Shown: positions 26,753-36,392, counted from the first letter of the stretch. The stretch: DNA of 64,000 nt from Sphaerospermopsis torques-reginae ITEP-024 (GCF_019598945.1 NZ_CP080598.1:2976001-3040000), one strand, 5' to 3'. The notes: a model not told the origin generated them from the letters alone. Program-made: numbers and translations.

Positions 26753-28024
26753 ATGCCAAAATTGAGTGTTTCCCTAGCCTTGAGTTTAGTAACTATAGCA
26801 AGTAGTTTGTTCATGGCTGCTTGTGAAAATACCACCACAACTAATACAAATACCCCAGCAAACACCACTACCACAGGTGCTAGTGCTAAAGGTTTAAAAA
26901 TAGGAACTTTATTACCAACAACAGGTGACTTAGCTTCCATCGGTCAACAAATGGTTGGTTCAGTTCCCCTACTGGTAGAAACCGTCAACGCTTGCGGAGG
27001 TGTGAACGGAGAACCAGTCACATTAATAGAAGTAGACGATCAAACAGATCCTAAAGCTGGTGCAGCAGGTATGACCAAACTCGCAACAGTAGATAAAGTT
27101 GCTGGTGTCGTGGGTTCATTTGCTAGTAGCGTTTCTACCGCTGCTGTTTCCGTTGCTGTACCCAATAAAGTCATGTTAATTTCCCCTGGTAGCACCAGTC
27201 CCGTATTTACCGAAAAAGCGCAAAAAGGAGATTTTCAAGGATTTTGGGCGCGGACTGCTCCCCCAGATACTTACCAAGCATTAGCTTTAGCCCAACTGGC
27301 TAAGAAAAAAGGTTTTAAACGAGTTTCTACCGTCGTCATCAACAACGACTATGGTGTAGGTTTTGAAAAAGCATTTGTGCAAACTTTTGAAAAATTAGGT
27401 GGAACAGTAGTTAATAAAGATAAACCAGTTCGTTACGATCCCAAAGCCCAAACCTTTGATACTGAAGCTGCTGCTGCTTTTGCAGGTAAACCAGATGCGG
27501 TATTAGCAGTCATGTATGCCGAAACGGGTAGTTTATTCCTCAAAGCTGCTTACCAGCAAGGTGTAGCTAAAGGAGTACAGATTATGCTCACTGACGGAGT
27601 AAAATCAGATGCTTTCCCGGAACAAGTGGGTAAAGGTCCTGATGGTAAATATCTGTTAACTGGGGCTATTGGTACTGTTCCTGGTTCTGATGGTAAAGCA
27701 TTAGCAGCCTTTAAGAAATTGTGGCAAGAGAAAAAAGGCGGTTCACCAGGAGAATATGCACCTCAAGCGTGGGATGCTGCGGCTTTGTTGGTATTATCAG
27801 CCCAAGCAGCTAAAGAAAATACAGGTGTCGCTATTGCTAGTAAACTTCGAGAAGTTGCTGCTGGTGAAGGAACAGAAGTTAGTGATGTCTGTGAAGGACT
27901 GAAGCTACTGAAAGAAGGGCAAAAAATCAACTACCAAGGCGCAAGCGGTAATGTAGATGTTGATGCTAACGGTGATGTAGTTGGTGTCTATGATGTTTGG
28001 ACCGTAGGAGATGGCCGCTTGTAA
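26753..28024 (+). CDS. ABC transporter substrate-binding lipoprotein for amino acids (LivJ/NatB-like)
   Basis: A 423-residue periplasmic binding protein. The signal peptide ends in a lipobox (LFMAAC, Cys24), followed by a Thr/Asn-rich linker. The type I binding fold begins LKIGTLLPTTGDLASIGQQM and contains LIEVDDQTDP and VINNDYGVGFEKAFV. The family binds leucine-type or neutral amino acids and delivers them to a membrane transporter. Cyanobacterial NatB is the closest named relative I can suggest, but the specificity is not readable. No permease or ATPase gene accompanies it. The start MPKLSVSLAL has 'gtgaaaggaag' as ribosome site. Confidence 0.88.
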   Translation: MPKLSVSLALSLVTIASSLFMAACENTTTTNTNTPANTTTTGASAKGLKIGTLLPTTGDLASIGQQMVGSVPLLVETVNACGGVNGEPVTLIEVDDQTDPKAGAAGMTKLATVDKVAGVVGSFASSVSTAAVSVAVPNKVMLISPGSTSPVFTEKAQKGDFQGFWARTAPPDTYQALALAQLAKKKGFKRVSTVVINNDYGVGFEKAFVQTFEKLGGTVVNKDKPVRYDPKAQTFDTEAAAAFAGKPDAVLAVMYAETGSLFLKAAYQQGVAKGVQIMLTDGVKSDAFPEQVGKGPDGKYLLTGAIGTVPGSDGKALAAFKKLWQEKKGGSPGEYAPQAWDAAALLVLSAQAAKENTGVAIASKLREVAAGEGTEVSDVCEGLKLLKEGQKINYQGASGNVDVDANGDVVGVYDVWTVGDGRL

Positions 28025-28196
28025 AGTCAAAGTGGGGTGGGACATGTGTATAGGGGCCGCGGTGGTGGAAGGGTGCAGGGGGCAGGGGAAGCAGGGGAGG
28101 CAGGGGAGGCAGGGGGAGAAAAATTATATTAGTTCTTTATTCTTCAATTCTTCTGAACTCCTGAACTCCTGAACTCCTGAACTCCTGAACTCCTAT
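28025..28196. repeat. G-rich and 'gaactcct' tandem repeats
   Basis: 'ggggaggcaggggaggcag' units at 28072-28113 and six 'tgaactcc' units at 28150-28193 fill the convergent spacer. No clear terminator hairpin was seen. Confidence 0.7.
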
Positions 28197-28925
28197 CTAA
28201 AATCCACCAAAGTTGTACCCAACACCAACTAACAAACCGACATCAGTTTGATTAAAAAATCCTGCATTGATAGCGGCTGTGGCAGTGAATCTATTATTTA
28301 GAGGTATATCAACACCACCTGTCACCATGACAGCAGTTTCCGAGTTGTTACCAGTTTTAATAGCTGCACCAACTCCCACATAGGGAGCTATGGGTAAAGG
28401 TTCACTAAATGGATCTCCTATGGGCTGGAAGGAAAAATCATAAGTTAGGGGAACGAGAAATACAGTATCATCCCCTAAAATGGCCGATGGTCTAACTGAT
28501 AGAGTCCTGGTGAAACCAACTTTGCTGATGACTGTAAAATTACCATCGCCCAAGGCTGAAGATCCGCCACTTAACCCGATATTGCCAGCAACGCCAACAT
28601 AGCTACTACCACCACGGGTAGGTCTTCCTAGATCAATATCTGCTTGTGCTATTTCTTTCGGCTGTGTGACTTGAGCCGCAGATGGTTGGGATGTAGGTTC
28701 TGTATTTTCCGCAGTCAAGATTGTTGATGAGGTAGCTACTGTCCCTGGAACGGGTATGATTGTCCGATGAGTCGTTTTTAGAGTAGCGACATTGGGAAAT
28801 TGCTGTACTTCAGACATGATAGCGGTATCAGGCTGGGTTGTCTGAGCAGTTGCACAAACGCTGCTACCTAAAATTGTCAGGGCGGCTAGACTTGGCACAC
28901 AAACAAAATGTTTACGTAGAAACAT
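28197..28925 (-). CDS. Secreted/outer-membrane beta-barrel-like protein
   Basis: About 242 residues from ATG 28925 (MFLRKHFVCVPSL); an in-frame GTG at 28934, 5 nt after AGGAG, is an alternative start. A signal peptide (LAALTILGSSVCATAQ) precedes a Thr/Pro-rich linker (about 20-95). The rest is an alternating strand pattern: SYVGVAGNIGLSGG, VISKVGFTRTLSVRPSAIL, FLVPLTYDFSF and APYVGVGAAI. The C-terminus LLVGVGYNFGGF ends in an aromatic residue, as in outer-membrane barrels. It probably forms a small barrel; function unknown. Confidence 0.75.
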   Translation of the reverse strand: MFLRKHFVCVPSLAALTILGSSVCATAQTTQPDTAIMSEVQQFPNVATLKTTHRTIIPVPGTVATSSTILTAENTEPTSQPSAAQVTQPKEIAQADIDLGRPTRGGSSYVGVAGNIGLSGGSSALGDGNFTVISKVGFTRTLSVRPSAILGDDTVFLVPLTYDFSFQPIGDPFSEPLPIAPYVGVGAAIKTGNNSETAVMVTGGVDIPLNNRFTATAAINAGFFNQTDVGLLVGVGYNFGGF

Positions 28926-28940
28926 AGTATTCACATTCAC

Positions 28941-29328
28941 TCCTACATGAATTATGATGACAACAGATATTTTGTTGCTGTGGGTTTAATGTAACAAATT
29001 TGAGCAATATTCAACATTTAAAACCAAAAAAACATTTTTTACATCTTTAATTTGACATAAGCAATTAGAATCTCAGGATAGATTATGAATATGGTGAATC
29101 CTGAATCTGATAGATGATTTATAGCACTGATGTACAAGTTACAAAAGTTATCAAGAGGGGTGGCTTTTCCCTATTCCCGATTTCCTATTGCCGATTCCCT
29201 AGTTAGTTGTAAATTTTTGTAATCAGATGTTTTCCAGAGTAGAAAGCTAATATCTATATGGTTAAACTAACACAAAGTGCATCTGTACTGTTAATAATAG
29301 AAATTGTAGATATGGCACTATAGCCTCA
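28941..29328. other. Intergenic region between divergent genes, no gene
   Basis: AT-rich, with a 'ttccctattcccgatttcctattgcc' type spacer repeat at 29166-29200. Promoters for both neighbours must lie here. No motif was strong enough to call. Confidence 0.5.
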
Positions 29329-32300
29329 ATGATTCCAGTTCAACTGATCCTAAAAAACTTCCTGAGTTACCGTGATGCAATTTTAGATTTTGGCGGTTTG
29401 CATACGGCTTGTATTTGTGGTTCTAATGGTGCGGGTAAATCTTCTCTGCTGGAAGCTATTACTTGGGCTATTTGGGGTGAAAGCCGTGCCACTGTTGAAG
29501 ATGATGTGATCTATTCTGGCGCAACAGAGGTCAGAGTTGATTTTACTTTCTACAATAATTTACAAAAATATCGGGTGATTCGTACCCGTGTCCGGGGTGC
29601 AACTAGCGTTTTGGAATTTCAAATTGAAACTCCGGCTGGTTTTCGGCCTCTGACTGGTAAGGGGATGCGAGCAACCCAAGATGTGATTTTACAACATATC
29701 AAGCTTGATTATGAGACTTTTATTAATTCTGCTTATTTGCGCCAAGGTCGGGCGGATGAGTTTATGCTCAAGCGTCCCACGGAACGGAAGGAAATTTTAG
29801 CAGAGTTATTAAAACTTAATCAATATGATCAGTTGGAAGAAAAGGCTAAGGATAATTCTAAACAGTATAAAGGACGGGCGGAAGAGTTAGAACGTTCTTT
29901 GGATAATATTAAATCTCAACTTCAACAACGGGAACCAACTACAGCAGAAAAAGCAGATTTAGAAGTTCAACTCAATCATCTGCAACAACAGCAAGCTGCT
30001 GATAATATTCAATTACAAAGTTTGAAAGTTATTCAAAGTCAACGCCAAAATTTAGAGGAAAAACTGAGTTTTGTCAGACAGCAATATCAAAATCTTAGTG
30101 AAGATTGCGATCGCCTAAATCAAGACAAGTTAGCTGTCAAATCCCAATTGGCAGCTTTAGAATCTATTTTACATCAATCCGACCAAATTCAAGCTGGATA
30201 CTCTCAATTTCAAACTTTGCAATCTCAAGAAGAAGTTTTTGCTATTAAGTTTGAACAACATACCCGCGCTATTACTTTAAAACAACAACAACAACAGCAA
30301 CTGGATAAACAAATTCAATCTATTGAACGCAAAATACAAGCAGCAGAAGCTGAATTAAATAATTTAGAAAAAGAACAACAAGAAATTAAACCAATTTTGA
30401 AAAAATCTGGAGAAATTGAAACAGCTTTATCTCAATTATCTGCTGCACGTGATCATCTTAACTCTTTAGAAAATTTGCAAATACAAGTCAAACCTTTATT
30501 AGAACAAAGAGCAAATTTACAAACTGAATTAGAACGTATCCATAGTAGATTATTAGCAAGTTTAGAACAGTTACAAGAGAGAGAAAAACAAATTGAATTT
30601 CAAATTCGCAAACAATCCCAGTTACAACAAGATGTGATAGAAGTAGATTTGCAAATTGAAGAGTTGGAAAAGAAGCGAGTTTATTTGCAAAGGGTACAGG
30701 ACAAAGGACATGAACGTCGCCATTTTATAGAACGTTTACAAGCTCATCAAAAAGACTACGAAAAATTACTAGGAGACTTAGAACAAAAAATACAACTTCT
30801 CCAAAATCCTAATGCTTTGTGTCCCTTGTGTGAACATCCTTTGGATGAAAATCACTGGCATCGAGTAATACAAAAAACCCAAATAGAATATGAAGATACT
30901 CAAGGACAATTTTGGGTACTGCGGGAACAGATGGCAGTTTCTGACCGAGAAATTCAGGTATTAAGGCAGGAATATCGAGAAATATCGCAGCAAGTAGCAA
31001 ATTATGACGCTTTAAGGGAAAAAAAGGGGAAATTAGCAGCCCAGTTACAAGCGTCGGCTGAACTGCAAACGCAACTACAACAAGTTTTAACAGAGAAAGA
31101 AAAGTTACAGATTGCTTTAGAAGGTGATTATGCACCTGATAAACAAGCAGAAATTCAAGAGTTAGATGAATATATCAAACCACTGAATTACAATGAACAA
31201 GATCATGCTTTAGCTAGAAGTGTAGTAGAAAACTTACGATGGGCAGAAATTAAACAAGTCCAGATTAAAGATGCCAAGAAAAAACAAGCTCAAATAGCAG
31301 CGAGAAAACCAGAGCTACAAGCTATGATTGAGGAATTGAAGGCGCAAATAGCATCAGAACAAACAAATTCAGAGATAGCAAGAGGAATATTAGCACTAGA
31401 AACCCAAATTACAGAAATTGCTTACAGTTCTGAGCAACATAGTAATATTCGTAAAGGTGTTAAGGAGTTTCAATGTTGGCAGTTACCCTATCAGCAGTTA
31501 TTATCTGCTCAACAGCAATATCCCCAACTTCAGAAAAGATTGGAGGATTTAACAACTGCTTATAAGAGCAGGTCAGCAGATCAACAAAAACTTGCGATTG
31601 AAATAAATAGTATTGTAGAGCAATTAAAAGTTAGTGCGAATCCTGTTGAGCAAATTCAGGAGTTAGAGCAGAAAATAGCCATTTTTCGCCGAGAAATGGA
31701 TGAAAAAATTGCGTATTTGGGGCGTTTAGAACAACAGATACATCAGTTAGAACTGCTGCAAAATCAATATGAGCAAGAACAAGAACAATTAAAATACTGT
31801 AAACAGCAACAGCGAGTTTATCAGGAATTAGCGCAAGCTTTTGGTAAAAATGGTATCCAAGCTTTGATGATTGAAAATGTGTTACCCCAACTAGAAGCTG
31901 AGACAAATCTGCTCCTGTCGCGGTTGAGTGCCAATCAATTGCACGTACAATTTGTTACTCAAAAAGCGGGAAGAAGTGGTAAGTCAACGCGGAAAAATGC
32001 CAAGTTGATAGATACCTTAGATATTTTAATTGCTGATGCAAGGGGTACACGAGCTTATGAAACGTATTCGGGTGGAGAAGCGTTTAGGATTAATTTTGCG
32101 ATTCGTTTAGCATTAGCAAAACTATTAGCCCAGCGTGCGGGTGCAGCGTTGCAGTTGTTGATTATAGATGAAGGATTTGGTACACAGGATACAGAAGGGT
32201 GCGATCGCCTGATTGCGGCCATAAATGCGATCGCTGCTGATTTTGCTTGTATTCTCACTGTTACACACATTCCTCATCTCAAAGAAGCATTTCAAGCCCG

Positions 32301-32352
32301 GATTGAAGTAAATAAAAATCAGCAAGGTTCACATTTATCATTGTCAATTTAA
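29329..32352 (+). CDS. sbcC: Exonuclease SbcC (Rad50-like SMC ATPase)
   Basis: A 1007-residue ATPase subunit of the SbcCD nuclease, which opens hairpins and processes DNA ends. It has an N-terminal Walker A (GSNGAGKSS, about 35), two long coiled coils (about 170-490 and 515-850), a zinc hook CPLC (Cys498 and Cys501), and a C-terminal signature (ETYSGGEAFRINFAIRLALA) with Walker B (LLIIDEGFG). All key parts are present and the length is normal. The sbcD nuclease gene is not in the window. The start MIPVQLILKNFLSYRD matches the family. Confidence 0.94.
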   Translation: MIPVQLILKNFLSYRDAILDFGGLHTACICGSNGAGKSSLLEAITWAIWGESRATVEDDVIYSGATEVRVDFTFYNNLQKYRVIRTRVRGATSVLEFQIETPAGFRPLTGKGMRATQDVILQHIKLDYETFINSAYLRQGRADEFMLKRPTERKEILAELLKLNQYDQLEEKAKDNSKQYKGRAEELERSLDNIKSQLQQREPTTAEKADLEVQLNHLQQQQAADNIQLQSLKVIQSQRQNLEEKLSFVRQQYQNLSEDCDRLNQDKLAVKSQLAALESILHQSDQIQAGYSQFQTLQSQEEVFAIKFEQHTRAITLKQQQQQQLDKQIQSIERKIQAAEAELNNLEKEQQEIKPILKKSGEIETALSQLSAARDHLNSLENLQIQVKPLLEQRANLQTELERIHSRLLASLEQLQEREKQIEFQIRKQSQLQQDVIEVDLQIEELEKKRVYLQRVQDKGHERRHFIERLQAHQKDYEKLLGDLEQKIQLLQNPNALCPLCEHPLDENHWHRVIQKTQIEYEDTQGQFWVLREQMAVSDREIQVLRQEYREISQQVANYDALREKKGKLAAQLQASAELQTQLQQVLTEKEKLQIALEGDYAPDKQAEIQELDEYIKPLNYNEQDHALARSVVENLRWAEIKQVQIKDAKKKQAQIAARKPELQAMIEELKAQIASEQTNSEIARGILALETQITEIAYSSEQHSNIRKGVKEFQCWQLPYQQLLSAQQQYPQLQKRLEDLTTAYKSRSADQQKLAIEINSIVEQLKVSANPVEQIQELEQKIAIFRREMDEKIAYLGRLEQQIHQLELLQNQYEQEQEQLKYCKQQQRVYQELAQAFGKNGIQALMIENVLPQLEAETNLLLSRLSANQLHVQFVTQKAGRSGKSTRKNAKLIDTLDILIADARGTRAYETYSGGEAFRINFAIRLALAKLLAQRAGAALQLLIIDEGFGTQDTEGCDRLIAAINAIAADFACILTVTHIPHLKEAFQARIEVNKNQQGSHLSLSI

Positions 32353-32406
32353 TCATGATCAAATTGAAAGTGAACTCCCTGTTCCCTGTTCCCTAAAGAT
32401 CAAGAA

Positions 32407-32904
32407 TTATTCTTCCACTCGTTTAGTATTACCAGCTTTAACCCAACCTTCTTGATCAGTACCTGCAATGCGAATTTTTTGCCAATTTTTATCCGCGCTT
32501 TCTTCTAAGATAATCACTTTTTGATTACCACCAACACCACCAATACTTTGTGCATCTGAGGCTGGTTGATCTCGCATACTCAAACCTTGCGGCCAAGTTA
32601 CAATAGCTTGATAAGCTCCTGGTGGTAAGGTATCAGGTGATTCAGTGGGAGTAGGACTAGGACTAGGACTAGGCTTAGGACTGCTAGTAGGAGTAGGTTT
32701 AGAGGTGGATGTAGCTTTTACCGGAGTGACTTTTGGTTTGTCAACTTTAGGTTGAGGATTATCATTAGCAAACATAGGTTTTTCGGGAGGAATGGCGGTA
32801 CGATTAACAAAATAGAGAGCTATTGTGAGTCCGCTTCCTAATAAAACTGCGATCGCTAATACAAAACCAAGTATAAGTTTAAAAAAGCCGGAAATTATTT
32901 TCAT
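32407..32904 (-). CDS. Membrane-anchored SH3-domain protein
   Basis: A 165-residue protein with an N-terminal membrane helix (LILGFVLAIAVLLGSGLTIALYF, about 9-31). A Pro/Lys/Ser/Thr linker (about 40-92, with TPTSSPKPSPSPSPTP) and a C-terminal bacterial SH3-like domain follow (GLSMRDQPASDAQSIGGVGGNQKVIILEE, then WQKIRIAGTDQEGWVKAG). Such proteins usually bind peptidoglycan or peptides on the outer face of the cytoplasmic membrane. It is convergent with sbcC (54-bp gap) and is preceded by a 16-bp tandem repeat array. Confidence 0.82.
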   Translation of the reverse strand: MKIISGFFKLILGFVLAIAVLLGSGLTIALYFVNRTAIPPEKPMFANDNPQPKVDKPKVTPVKATSTSKPTPTSSPKPSPSPSPTPTESPDTLPPGAYQAIVTWPQGLSMRDQPASDAQSIGGVGGNQKVIILEESADKNWQKIRIAGTDQEGWVKAGNTKRVEE

Positions 32905-32913
32905 ATATTTTAG

Positions 32914-33003
32914 TCAGGAGTCAGGAGATCAAGGAGTCAGGAGATCAAGGAGTCAGGAGATCAAGGAGTCAGGAGATCAAGGAGTCAGGAGATCAAGGAG
33001 TCA
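32914..33003 (+). repeat. 16-bp tandem repeat array, about five units
   Basis: GGAGTCAGGAGATCAA is repeated head to tail about five times with almost no change. It is a longer-period member of the GGAGTCA short tandem repeats seen across the window. Confidence 0.88.
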
Positions 33004-33106
33004 GAAATCATAGAAAGTTCTTCTTCACTGTCACCTGTTCCCTGTCACCTGTCACCTTCTTCCCCAGTCACCAGCAAAATATTATTACATTTGACATTGA
33101 ATGCGT

Positions 33107-34642
33107 TCACGTAGTGCGCCGGAGGCGATCGCTCAAAGAACTATGCTTAGAAGCCAAACGCGCTCTCCCCGCTGCTGCCCATTCTTGCAGTTTTTGGATC
33201 TGTTCTACCGCAGTTCGCGCCAAAGGGATAATTTGACTAGCCGCTTCTAAAATATCATCAGTTGTGAAATCACGATTTTGGCTAAAACCAATGTGCATGG
33301 CTTCAATTAACGTTTGTTCAATTTCTGCACCGGAAAAATCGGGAGTTTCGTAAGCTAACCGATCAATCTCATAACTTTTGAGGTTATGGGGACGCAAGCG
33401 GGATAAGTGTACAGTAAAAATGGCTTTTCTTTCTTCTTGGGTGGGTAAACCGACAAAGAAAATTTCATCAAATCGCCCTTTTCTTAACATTTCTGGGGGT
33501 AAAGCTTGAATATCGTTAGCGGTGGAAACGACAAAAACGGGTGAAGTTTTTTCTGCTAACCAAGTGATAAATGTCCCAAATACCCGGCTAGTTGTTCCCG
33601 CGTCACCTTTACTACCTAACCCAGAAAAGGCTTTGTCAATTTCATCAATCCACAATACACAAGGTGCAAGGGCTTCGGCAACTTGAATCATTTGCCGGGT
33701 GCGAGATTCTGATTCACCGACTAAACCACCAAATAAGCGGCCGACATCTAAGCGTAATAGGGGTAAATGCCAATGATGGGCGATCGCCTTTGCTGTTAAA
33801 GATTTACCAGTTCCTTGAATCCCCACCAACATTAAACCACGGGGATGCGGTAATCCGTACTGTCGCGCTCGTTCTGTAAATGAACCACCCCGACGAATTA
33901 ACCAATCTTTGAGATTATCCAGTCCCCCAATATCAGATATTTGCTCAGTTGCCGGATAAAAGTCCAGGATTTGGGTTTGGCGGATAGTTTGGCGTTTTTC
34001 CTCCAAAACTAAATCAACGTCCTCTGGTTGCAATTCTCCGTGGGATGCGTTCGCGTCAGCGGTGCGTAGCACTATCGCCCTGGCTAAAACTCGGCGTATC
34101 CGTTCCATAGATAAACCTTGACAGGAACGCACCAAGTCATCAATAAATTTACCGGAAAGTGCGTTACCAGTGGCTTGTAATAGGCGTTCTACCTCGGTTT
34201 TTATTTCCGGTGCTGCGGGTAAGGGAAATTCCACCACGGTTAACACTTCGGTTAAATCGTCGGGAATAGCGATGCGTGGGGATAATAAAACTATATTTTT
34301 CGGTTGAGATTTCAGGAGTCTGGCTAAGTTGCGAAGTTTGCGAGCGATCGCCACATCTTCTAAAAAGCGGTGATAATCCCGAAGAATTAACACTGCTGGG
34401 GCAGAAGGGGGTAATTTTTCAATAAATTCTAATGCTTGGAGGGGGTTGCGTTTACCAAAGCCAGTATCATTGGGGTTGCCTTGATAACCATCCACAAAAT
34501 CCCAGGTATAAACAGGGCGGTTTCCTTGGTTTGTCGCTTCTTCGCGGATAGCAGTTTCTACCCTTTCTTCTTCGTAGGTGGGGATATAAATGAGGGGGTA
34601 GCGGGCGCGGAGGAGGAGTTTAAATTCTTCGCGGAAGTTCAT
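33107..34642 (-). CDS. ycf46: AAA ATPase of the Ycf46 family
   Basis: This 511-residue protein begins MNFREEFKLLLRARYPLIYI and has an N-terminal degenerate ATPase-like part (about 1-240). The full AAA module has Walker A GIQGTGKSLTAK (about 273), Walker B CVLWIDEIDK and the second-region stretch LRKGRFDEIFFVGLPT. This is the arrangement of chloroplast/cyanobacterial Ycf46, which is implicated in inorganic-carbon acclimation and CO2 handling in Synechocystis. The last residues (SLSDRLRRTT) run into a spacer repeat. It is single-gene and flanked by repeat-rich DNA. Confidence 0.88.
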   Translation of the reverse strand: MNFREEFKLLLRARYPLIYIPTYEEERVETAIREEATNQGNRPVYTWDFVDGYQGNPNDTGFGKRNPLQALEFIEKLPPSAPAVLILRDYHRFLEDVAIARKLRNLARLLKSQPKNIVLLSPRIAIPDDLTEVLTVVEFPLPAAPEIKTEVERLLQATGNALSGKFIDDLVRSCQGLSMERIRRVLARAIVLRTADANASHGELQPEDVDLVLEEKRQTIRQTQILDFYPATEQISDIGGLDNLKDWLIRRGGSFTERARQYGLPHPRGLMLVGIQGTGKSLTAKAIAHHWHLPLLRLDVGRLFGGLVGESESRTRQMIQVAEALAPCVLWIDEIDKAFSGLGSKGDAGTTSRVFGTFITWLAEKTSPVFVVSTANDIQALPPEMLRKGRFDEIFFVGLPTQEERKAIFTVHLSRLRPHNLKSYEIDRLAYETPDFSGAEIEQTLIEAMHIGFSQNRDFTTDDILEAASQIIPLARTAVEQIQKLQEWAAAGRARLASKHSSLSDRLRRTT

Positions 34643-34965
34643 GATTTCGGTTTTTGGTAATTTTTGTTATTTTCCTATTTTTAAGGTAATGAACCACGTT
34701 CACCGGAGGTGTTCTCGCAGGGTAGAAGCGAAGGAAGCGAAGGAAGAGTACAATAGTTTTGTTTCGCGCAAAGGCGCTAAGGAGGAGAGAAGCAGATCCG
34801 TCTGGGAATGAATTCCCAGTCTCATAACGGAAGTCGGTTAAAACCGACTAAAATAATTCTCAAAAATTCAATATTTTCTCAGTCGTCTTGAGACGACTTT
34901 TGCTATTAGCCTGAGATTTCAATCTCAGGCGGATGTGGGTGATAGTTTATATTATCGTTTTGCAG
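34643..34965. other. Spacer upstream of ycf46, repeat-rich, no gene
   Basis: It holds a 'gcgcaaaggcgctaaggaggag' repeat (34760-34785) and an imperfect inverted repeat between 34800-34860 and 34875-34935 (gaatgaattcccagtctca / ctgagatttcaatctcag type arms, with 'ggttaaaaccgacta' facing 'tcgtcttgagacgact'). This looks like another small hairpin element. Confidence 0.5.
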
Positions 34966-34969
34966 TTTC

Positions 34970-35065
34970 TCAACTCTGTTGAGCTTTGAGCAGGAGTTCC
35001 CGTTGTTCATCTGTCATAGCAAAACGCCTTCTTTACGGATGTTCCTGAGTAATGAACCATTGCAG
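34970..35065 (-). pseudogene. Remnant of an MNT/HEPN pair: nucleotidyltransferase end plus HEPN start
   Basis: On the minus strand the last 16 codons of a nucleotidyltransferase (NGSLLRNIRKEGVLL, stop) overlap by CTATGA the start of MTDEQRELLLKAQQS, which then hits TGA (34970-34972). That 15-residue start is the usual beginning of HEPN proteins that pair with MNT antitoxins. The nucleotidyltransferase end is nearly identical to the intact gene at 37410-37730. Everything else of this copy is gone. Confidence 0.65.
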
Positions 35066-35135
35066 GTTTAATAGCGTATCCCTGACGGTACTCGTATCCC
35101 TTACGGGACCTAAGAAATAGGTATTGCTTTACCAC

Positions 35136-35525
35136 TTACCAATGCTCCAATACCAAATCATCCACATAGTCAAAATCCGTATCATCTGTAACTAATATCC
35201 ATCCCTTTTCCAAGCATTGAGCAGCAATCCAAATATCATTTATTGGAATTGGCCGACCTTTACGTTTTAATAGTAACCGAGTTCTAGCATAGATAGCGGT
35301 TGTTTCTATTCCTAAAGGTACAACTGTACAATTTGAAATAAACTCTAAATAACGAGGTAAATTTTGCAATGGACGAGATGAATTTTCAGCCCCAAATAAC
35401 AATTCTCCGGCTACTACTAAAGGTAAAATAACTTCTGGTAAAGCCAATACTCTTTCAATAATTGCTGTGTCGCCATTTAAAAAACGAACTGCAACAGAAG
35501 TATCTAAAGCAATTTCACCACTCAT
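35136..35525 (-). CDS. vapC: PIN-domain ribonuclease toxin (VapC family)
   Basis: A 129-residue PIN domain starting MSGEIALDTSVAVRFLNGD. The conserved acidic residues are visible: Asp8 in LDTS, Glu41 in VAGELLFGA, Asp96 in INDIWIAAQ and the late DDTDFDYV. These form the Mg-dependent nuclease site. The start overlaps the end of the antitoxin gene by 11 bp, the standard VapBC layout. The target RNA (often tRNA or rRNA) is not predictable. Confidence 0.88.
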   Translation of the reverse strand: MSGEIALDTSVAVRFLNGDTAIIERVLALPEVILPLVVAGELLFGAENSSRPLQNLPRYLEFISNCTVVPLGIETTAIYARTRLLLKRKGRPIPINDIWIAAQCLEKGWILVTDDTDFDYVDDLVLEHW

Positions 35526-35721
35526 TTTTATCTACCTGCCGACATTCAGCAATTGACTGTTTTATCTCTGCTGCTTCTGCATCACTTAAAATTCCTGCAA
35601 ATTTAGCTAAGGGATGTTCTTTGCGTGTAGCTTTCACACGATGTAAATAATCTAGTAAAAGTTGCACAATATCATCAGGAGTTTCTTCTAGTTCTTGGAT
35701 TAGTTGTTCACGGTTGGTCAT
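35515..35721 (-). CDS. Antitoxin partner of the PIN toxin (VapB-like)
   Basis: A 68-residue protein, MTNREQLIQELEETPDDIVQ, with two helices and an acidic C-terminus (AECRQVDKNEW). It looks like the DUF2281-type short antitoxins that accompany PIN toxins in cyanobacteria. Its gene lies first in the pair and overlaps vapC by 11 bp. It should bind and silence the toxin and repress the pair. Confidence 0.78.
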   Translation of the reverse strand: MTNREQLIQELEETPDDIVQLLLDYLHRVKATRKEHPLAKFAGILSDAEAAEIKQSIAECRQVDKNEW

Positions 35722-35739
35722 ATATTTAAACCTCTAAAA

Positions 35740-35904
35740 CTATTTGTTTAATTTGCGATTAATGGGCAGTTTTACCAATTTATGTTTGTGTGCAAACTGC
35801 TTTTTTTGTAAATCTTTAAAAATTGCTTTTAAATCATATCCAAATGATTTAGCATATTCTTCTCTATATTTTTCAATCTCTTCTACAATTTCATTTTGGT
35901 ACAT
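35740..35904 (-). CDS. Small protein (54 aa) partnered with a PIN-domain gene
   Basis: ATG 35904 begins MYQNEIVEEIEKYREEYAKS and the frame ends at TAG 35740-35742. It is charged and helical, with GYDLKAIFKDLQKKQ. It resembles the 63-residue protein at 60335-60526 (both: I-x-E-I-x-x-(R/Y)E-x(n)-DL-x-A-I-x-x-DL-K/Q-x-(K/E)Q). In both loci it follows a PIN gene by 2-5 bp, so it is probably the antitoxin of a reversed-order pair. Here the toxin gene is broken. Confidence 0.6.
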   Translation of the reverse strand: MYQNEIVEEIEKYREEYAKSFGYDLKAIFKDLQKKQFAHKHKLVKLPINRKLNK

Positions 35905-35906
35905 AA

Positions 35907-36392
35907 TTACATCTCCAAGTTTGATTCTATCAATTCATAAGGTGTACAAATGATTGCTAAATCATAGCCAATTTCAGCACAAATTTGTGATAACTTCCTT
36001 TGAATTTGAGCGTTGGCGATATGCTTACAGTTCCATGTTAGCAGATAATCTAAACCATAAACTGTGGCTAATGCAATATGTATAGCGTCGTTCGATGCTT
36101 TTGGCGGAAGATTGCTTTTGTTGATAAATAATTCTGCTAGTTGTAGAGTTTCTTCTGTAAGTTCTAGGAATGTTAATGATTCTAATAAATTCAATCTTGC
36201 AGTGGCGATCGCCTGATCTCCTTTAGCTGCTTCATCCTCTACCAGTTCGGATGCATACAGAATAAATGACTCTCTACGATCATTCTACCAATCTTGTGTA
36301 ATCTTGATGTTAGCTGCAAGAATTAGGTTGTTTGTTGGTCGGGCGGTTAAATGTCCTAAAATACTGGTTTCAATGTAAACACTTTCTCTCAT
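35907..36392 (-). pseudogene. PIN-domain protein gene killed by one nonsense codon
   Basis: Starting at ATG 36392, the frame reads MRESVYIETSILGHLTARPT and reaches TAG (complement of 36285-36287) at codon 36, right after ...ITQDW. After the stop the same frame continues NDRRESFILYASELVEDEAA... to ...IICTPYELIESNLEM. The homologue at 59856 has WW at this point, so one base change (TGG to TAG) explains the break. The remaining frame includes the PIN segments SNDAIHIALATVYGLDYLLTWN. Otherwise it is collinear with the intact paralogue. Confidence 0.8.
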
